DNA of 64,000 nucleotides from Streptomyces sp. NRRL F-6492 (GTDB lineage Bacteria; Actinomycetota; Actinomycetes; Streptomycetales; Streptomycetaceae): the NCBI RefSeq assembly GCF_001280125.1, contig NZ_LGEG01000171.1, positions 1 through 64,000 on the forward strand, in the 5' to 3' direction. The position numbers were made by a program, and so were the translations under genes. Numbering within the stretch: the stretch's first letter is position 1; every line of letters begins with the position of its first letter. Below are positions 52,501 through 64,000 of the stretch, piece after piece. The notes beneath the pieces are model-generated. The model searched no databases and had not been told where the DNA came from. It worked only from the letters and a program-made list of their open reading frames with translations.

Positions 52501-55500
52501 CCGGGTCCTGCACGTCTACGGACCCACCGAGACCACCACCTTCGCCACCCGGTACGCCGTCCCCGCCGACCTCCCGGCCGGACCGCCGCCCATCGGCCGC
52601 CCCCTGGACGGCATGCGGCTGTACGTCCTGGACGACGCGCTCCGCCCGGTCCCGCCGGGCGTGGTGGGCGAGCTCTACCTCGCCGGGCGCGGCGTGGCGC
52701 GCGGCTACACCGGACGCCCCGGCCCGACCGCCACCCGGTTCGTCGCCGACCCCTTCGCGGCCGACGGCGGCCGCATGTACCGCACCGGCGACCTCGTGCG
52801 CTGGACCCCGGACGGGCACGTCGCCTACGTCGCCCGCGCCGACGGCCAGGTCAAGCTGCGCGGCCACCGCGTCGAACCCGGCGAGATCGAGGGCGTCCTC
52901 GCCGGACGCCCCGAGGTCGCCGACGCGTTCGTCCTGGTCCGCGAGGACGTGCCGGGCGACCGCCGGCTCGTCGCCTACGTCGTCCCGGCCGCCGGCGCCC
53001 GCCCCGACCCCGGCGAACTGGCCCGCGAGGTCGGCCGCGCCCTGCCCGCCTACATGGTGCCCGCCGCGATCGTCCCCCTGGACGCGCTCCCGCTCACCCC
53101 CAACGGCAAGGTGGACCGCGCCGCCCTCCCGGCACCCGCCCACGACGCCCCGGCCCACGGCCGGGCCCCGCGCACCGCCCGCGAGGAGATCGTCTGCGGC
53201 CTCTTCGCCGACCTGCTCGGCCTGCGGACGGCGGGCGCCGACGACGACTTCTTCGCCCTCGGCGGCCACTCCCTGCTCGCCACCCGCCTCGCCGCCCGGC
53301 TGCGCACCGTCCTCGACGTGGAGATCGAGGTCAGGACCGTCTTCGAGCACCCGACGCCCGCGGCGCTCGCGGCCGTCCTCGACGGCGCGGAAGCGGCCAG
53401 GGCACGGCTCGAACGCGTCGCGCGCCGCCCCGACCCGATGCCGCTGTCCTTCGCGCAGCAGCGCCTGTGGTTCCTCCACCGCTTCGAGGGCCCGAGCCCC
53501 ACGTACAACGTGCCGCTCGTCCTGCGCCTGGACGGCCCGCTCGACACGGACGCCCTGACCCGCGCCCTCACGGACGTGGTCGAACGGCACGAGAGCCTGC
53601 GCACCGTCTTCCCCGACACCGGGGGAGTGCCCGGCCAGCGGGTGCTCGACGCCGCCGGCGCCGACATCGACCTGACGCCCCGCGACGTCGAACCGGACCT
53701 GCTCGACGCGGTCCTGGGCGCCGAGACCGCGTACGCCTTCGACGTGAGCGCCGAACGGCCCGTACGGGCCCGGATGCTCCGCCTCGGGGACGACTCCCAC
53801 GTCCTGGTGCTCCTCGTCCACCACATCGCGGGCGACGGCTGGTCCCTCGCCCCCCTCGCCCGCGACCTCGGCACGGCCTACCGCGCCCGCGCCGCGGGAC
53901 AGGACCCGGCCTGGGCCGCGCTGCCCGTCCAGTACGCGGACTACACGCTGTGGCAGCGGACGCTCCTCGGCGACGAGGAGGACCCGTCCGGCACGGCCGC
54001 CCGCCAGCTGGAGTTCTGGCGGACCGCGCTCGCCGGACTGCCCGACCTCCTCGACCTGCCGCTCGACCGGCCGCGCCCGGCCGTCGCCACGCACCGGGGC
54101 GACGCGTTCGCCTTCCCGGTCGACGCGGCGACGCACCGCGCCCTCGCCGACCTCGCCCGGTCCCGGGGATGCAGCCTCTTCATGGTGCTCCAGGCCGCGC
54201 TCGCGGTGCTGCTCCGCGCGCACGGCGCCGGCGAGGACGTCCCGCTGGGCACGCCCGTCGCGGGACGCACCGACGAGGCGCTCGACGACCTGGTCGGCTT
54301 CTTCGTCAACACCCTGGTCCTGCGCACCGACCTGAGCGGCGACCCCACGTTCGAACAGGTCCTCGACCGGGTGCGGGAGTTCGACCTCGCGGCCTACGCC
54401 CACCAGGACGTGCCCTTCGAACGCCTCGTGGACGCACTGGACCCCGAGCGGGCCCAGAACCGCCACCCGCTGTTCCAGACCATGCTCGTGCTCCAGAACC
54501 ACGCCGGGGCGAGCGTGGACCTGCCGGGCCTCACGGTGACGGAGCAGCCGGTCCGCACCGGCATCAGCAAGTTCGACCTCACGTTCACGTTCACCGAGCG
54601 CCGGGACGAGGAGGGCCGCCCCGCCGGCCTCGACGGGCACCTGGAGTTCGCCACCGACCTCTTCGCCCACCCCACCGCGCACGCCCTCGCCGCCCGTCTG
54701 ACCCGGCTCCTCGGCGCGCTCGCCGCCGCCCCGGACCGGCGCGTCCGCACGGTGGAGGTGCTGACGGCGGACGAGCGGACCGCGCTCGTCCGGAGCGGCC
54801 ACGGCCCCGCCCGTACGGTACCGGCCCGGACCGTGCCCGAAGCGTTCCGCGCCCAGCGCGACCGCACCCCCGGGGCGGTCGCCGTGCGGGACGGCGCACG
54901 GAACACCACCTTCGCCGAACTCGACGCGCTCTCCGACGCCCTGGCGCGCCTGCTGCGCGGGCGCGGGATCGGCCGCGGAGACGTGGTGGCACTCGCGATG
55001 CCCGGCACCACCCACCAGGTGGTGGCCATGCTCGCGGTCGCCAAGGCCGGCGCCGCGTGGCTGCCGGTCGACCCGGAGTACCCCGCCGCCCGGCTCGGCT
55101 TCGTGATCGACGACGCCCGGCCCGTCCTCCTCGTGACCACGACGGCGACCCTGGGGACGCTGCCGGACCTGCCGGTGCCCGTCCTCGCGGTCGACGGCCC
55201 GCGGGCCGCGGCGGAGACCGTGGCGGAACCCGCGCAGGAAGCCGTACCGCAGGTCGTGCCGGACCCGGGGGACGCCGTCTACGTCATCCACACCTCGGGC
55301 TCGACCGGCCGCCCCAAGGGCGTCGTCGTCACCCACGCCGCCCTCACCAACCACATGGCCTGGATGGCCGGCCACCTGTCCCTCACCGACGCCGACCGCG
55401 TCCTGGCCCGGACCTCGCCGAGCTTCGACGCCTCGGTGTGGGAGACCTGGCTGCCGCTGCTGCACGGCGGCGCCACCTGCCCGGTGCCGCCGTCCCTCAA

Positions 55501-58206
55501 CCACGACCCGGCCGGACTCCTCGCCCGGATGCGCCGGGAGGGGGTGACCGTCGCCCAGTTCGTGCCCTCGCTCCTGTCCCTCGTCCTCGGCGAGACCGAG
55601 CGCGAGGAACCGCCGGCCTCCCTCCGGGCCGTCCTGTGCGGCGGCGAGCCGCTGACCGCGTCCCTGGCCGAACGCGCCGGACGGGCCTGGGGCGCCGAGA
55701 CGCACAACCTGTACGGACCGACCGAGGCGACCGTCGACGCCACCGCCCACCACCACCGGCCCGTCGGCGCGACGGCGCCCGGCGCGACGGTGCCCCTCGG
55801 CCGGCCGATCGACAACACCCGCGCGCACGTCCTCGACGACGCCCTCGCCCCGGTCCCGCCGGGCGTCGTGGGCGAGCTGTACCTGGCGGGCGAGGGCCTG
55901 GCGCGCGGCTACCTCGGCCGTCCCGGCCTGACCGCCGAACGGTTCGTCGCCGACCCGTTCGGGCCGCCGGGGACGCGGATGTACCGCACGGGCGACCTCG
56001 TCCGCCGCGCCGCGGACGGCCTCCTCTCCTACGTGTCCCGCGCCGACGACCAGGTCAAGCTGCACGGCCTGCGCATCGAACCGGGCGAGATCGAGGCCGC
56101 CCTCACCGCGCTCGACGGCGTCGCCGCCGCCACCGTGCTCGTCCGCGAGGACCGGCCCGGCGAGCACCGCCTCGTCGCCTACGCGGTCCCCGCACCCGGC
56201 GGCCCCGGCCTCCCGGACGCCCGCGAACTGCGCGAACGGCTGGCCGAGTCCCTCCCGCCGTACATGGTCCCCGCCGACTTCGTCCCCCTGGACGCGCTGC
56301 CGCTGCTGCCCAACGGCAAGACGGACCGGCGCGCCCTCCCGGCCCCCGCCCGCCCCGCCGCCGAGGCCGGGCGCACGGACGGAGGGAAGCCGCGCACCGC
56401 GCGGGAACGGATCCTGTGCGACGTCTTCGCCACCGTGCTGCGCGTGCCCGAGGTGCGCACCGACGACGACTTCTTCGCCCTCGGCGGCGACAGCATCCTG
56501 TCCATCCAACTGGTCAGCCGGGTCCGCGAGAACCGGCTCGGCATCACCCCCCGGGACGTCTTCCTGCACCGCACGCCCGAGGCCCTCGCGGCGACCGCCG
56601 AGGAACTCGACGGGCGGACCCCGGCCCCGGCCGACGACGGGGTGGGCACCATGCCGCTCACCCCCATCGCGGCCTGGTTCCTGGACCGGCCGGGACCCAC
56701 GGACGGCTACAACCAGTCCGCGGTGCTGCGGACCCCCGAGGGCGCCGACGAGGAGCGCCTGGCCGCCGCGCTCCAGCTCCTCGTCGACCACCACGACATG
56801 CTGCGGGTGCGGGTCACCCGCACCGCCGGGGGCGAACCGGCCCTGGAGACCCTGCCCCGGGGGACCGTACGGGTCCGTCCCCGCCTCACCCGGATCGACG
56901 TCACGGGGCGGGACGAGGACGGGATCCGCGCCGCCCTCGCCGAGGCGGGCGAGCGGGCCAGGGAACGGCTGCGGCCCGCGCACGGCGAGGTGTTCGAGGC
57001 GGTGTGGTGCGACGCCGGCCCCCGGGCCCGTGGACGCCTGCTGCTCGTCGTCCACCACCTGGCGGTCGACGCGGTGTCCTGGCGCGTGCTCGCCGAGGAC
57101 CTGGTGACGGCCTGGCGCGCGGTGTCCGACACCACCGGCGCCCCGTCCCCCGCCATCACCGGCCCCGCACCGCAAGCCCCCGCCCCCGTACCCGTCCTGC
57201 CCCCCGTCACCACCTCCTACCGGTCCTGGGCGCGGCTCCTCGCCGCCCAGGCCCGGGAGGGCACGCGGACGTCCGAACTCCCGCTCTGGGAGACCGCGGC
57301 CCGCGCGTCCGACCCGCCGCTGGCCGGGCGGCCCCTCGACCCCGCACGGGACACGGCGGGCCGCACCCGGACCCTCATCACCCACCCGGCGGCCTCCCGC
57401 ACCGAGGCCCTGCTCACCACCGCCCCCACCGCCTTCCACGCGGGCGTGGACGACGTCCTGCTCACGGCCCTCGCCCTCGCCGTCCGCTCCTGGCGCGCGG
57501 AGCGCGCCGACCGGACCGGGGCACCGCGCCCGGAGGGCGGCGGCGTCCTGATCGACCTGGAGAGCCACGGCCGCGAGCAGATCGCCGCGCACCTCGACCT
57601 GTCCCGTACGGTCGGCTGGTTCACCAGCCTCTACCCGGTCCTGCTCGACCCCGGCCCCCTCGACCCGCGCGACCCCGGCCGCTTCGACGCCGGCCTCGTG
57701 GACCGGGCCGTCAAACGCGTCAAGGAACAGCTGCGGGCCGTGCCGGACCACGGCATCGGCCACGGCGTGCTGCGCCGCCTCGACCCCGGCGCACGCGTCC
57801 GCCTCGAAGGGGCGGCCGAACCCCAGATCGGCTTCAACTACCTCGGCCGGTACGCGGCCGGGGACCCGGCGGGCGACGGGGAGGCCGACTGGCAGGTGGT
57901 CCTCGACGGCGGCGGCCCGGCCGCCCAGGACCGGGACATGCCGGTCCACCACGTCCTGGACATCAACGCCCACACCGAGGACCGGCTCGGCGGGCCGCGC
58001 CTGGTGACGCGCTGGACCTGGCCCGCCGGACTGCTCGACGAGCCGGACGTGACGGCCCTGGCCGACGCCTTCGACCGGGCCCTGGGCGCGATCGCCGAAC
58101 ACGCCGGGCGGCCCGACACGGGCGGCTGGACGCCGTCCGACCTTCCCCTGGTCTCCCTCGACCAGAACCAGATCGACCGACTGAAGAACAAGTGGGGTGG
58201 ACGCAA

Positions 58207-58210
<4 letters not shown>
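43598..58210 (+). CDS. Four-module nonribosomal peptide synthetase, C-A-T x4 with terminal epimerisation domain
   Basis: A 4,870-residue synthetase. C1 (about 19-485) has an EntF/starter-like opening [20 protein letters not shown], a proper HHVAVDG, and an unusual Pro/Asp-rich insert near 220-290. Modules follow: A1 about 522-1015, T1 Ser1063; C2 1112-1565, A2 1585-2105, T2 Ser2154; C3 2203-2648, A3 2668-3180, T3 Ser3225; C4 3278-3728, A4 3745-4250, T4 Ser4299 (LGGDS type); E 4348-4835 with [11 protein letters not shown]2-C4 look like L-type condensation domains. Pocket residues: A1 DAFFAGVTFK, A2 DAWQLGLIDK, A3 DAFFCGVTFK, A4 DAWQLGLVDK. A2 and A4 fit glutamine; A1 and A3 probably take one aliphatic residue. 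Leu55 is a TTA codon. The stop overlaps the GTG of the next synthetase. Confidence 0.95.
48725..48808. repeat. 21-bp tandem repeats in the A2 domain
   Basis: Four head-to-tail units of 21 bp start at 48725, 48746, 48767 and 48788, each containing GACCCGTCCGTACGGGCC; the last diverges at its end. They encode repeated DPSVRAE heptads in a surface loop just before the [11 protein letters not shown] core motif of A2. Each unit contains the palindrome CCGTACGG. Confidence 0.9.

Positions 58211-64000
<5,790 letters not shown>

Noticed and set aside
51032..58102. Second giant minus-strand frame over the NRPS gene
   Set aside because: Same codon-mirror artefact; the plus strand has complete C, A, T and E motifs throughout.

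Overview
The window is very GC-rich actinobacterial DNA. SsgA-like, SpoIIE-type phosphatase, MbtH/NRPS, DUF4235 and B3/4-domain genes, third-position GC bias, GTG/TTG starts and TTA codons restricted to secondary-metabolism genes all point to Streptomyces or a close relative. The mix of ordinary metabolic genes, decayed genes and a large NRPS locus would suit a chromosome-arm or accessory region, but that placement is inference.

Layout. 0.1-3.7 kb: a divergent XRE-cupin regulator and EamA exporter, a 21-bp tandem array, a B3/4-domain protein and an MscS channel. 3.7-6.2 kb: a decay zone holding the remains of a divergent MFS/LysR pair, a small membrane protein, a secreted potato-I/CI-2-type (I13) protease inhibitor, and a roughly 0.48-kb element with perfect terminal inverted repeats that carries an ankyrin gene instead of a transposase. 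6.1-11.2 kb: a SUKH-like protein, then a sugar permease-zwf-FUSC operon whose G6PD lacks the usual catalytic-site lysine. 11.2-15.7 kb: a SpoIIE-type PAS/PP2C/ATPase protein, a Gly/Asp-tailed protein, and two back-to-back gene fragments (NlpC/P60 and an AlkA-like glycosylase) that look fused by a deletion.

15.7-27 kb is a polymorphic-toxin locus: a secreted DNRLRE/FG-GAP protein divergent from a 2,246-residue secreted RHS protein with a nuclease-like C-terminal tip, followed directly by a probable immunity gene and a strong terminator. 27-33 kb holds a lipoprotein, a mycothiol-dependent-isomerase-type protein without a normal start codon, HIT, VanZ, DUF4230, YbdK and DUF4235 genes. 32.7-37.8 kb encodes a SNF2 ATPase with three N-terminal segments resembling double-stranded-RNA-binding domains, translationally coupled to an unknown protein. 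38-42.2 kb holds an FAD oxidoreductase, a Ser/Thr kinase, an MpaB-like oxygenase and an SsgA-like protein. The convergent kinase and oxygenase genes share a 23-bp perfect inverted repeat, so their C-terminal peptides match.

42.2-64 kb is the left part of an NRPS cluster: a low-GC leader with a 48-codon ORF, mbtH, a terminator, a promoter-region inverted repeat, a four-module NRPS (C-A-T x4, then E) and the start of a second NRPS (C-A-T-C-A...) that runs off the window. Binding-pocket residues suggest X-Gln-X-D-Gln-X-Phe..., with X probably the same aliphatic residue each time. Both synthetases carry a TTA codon, so bldA control is likely. No thioesterase, tailoring, transport or cluster regulator gene lies in the window.
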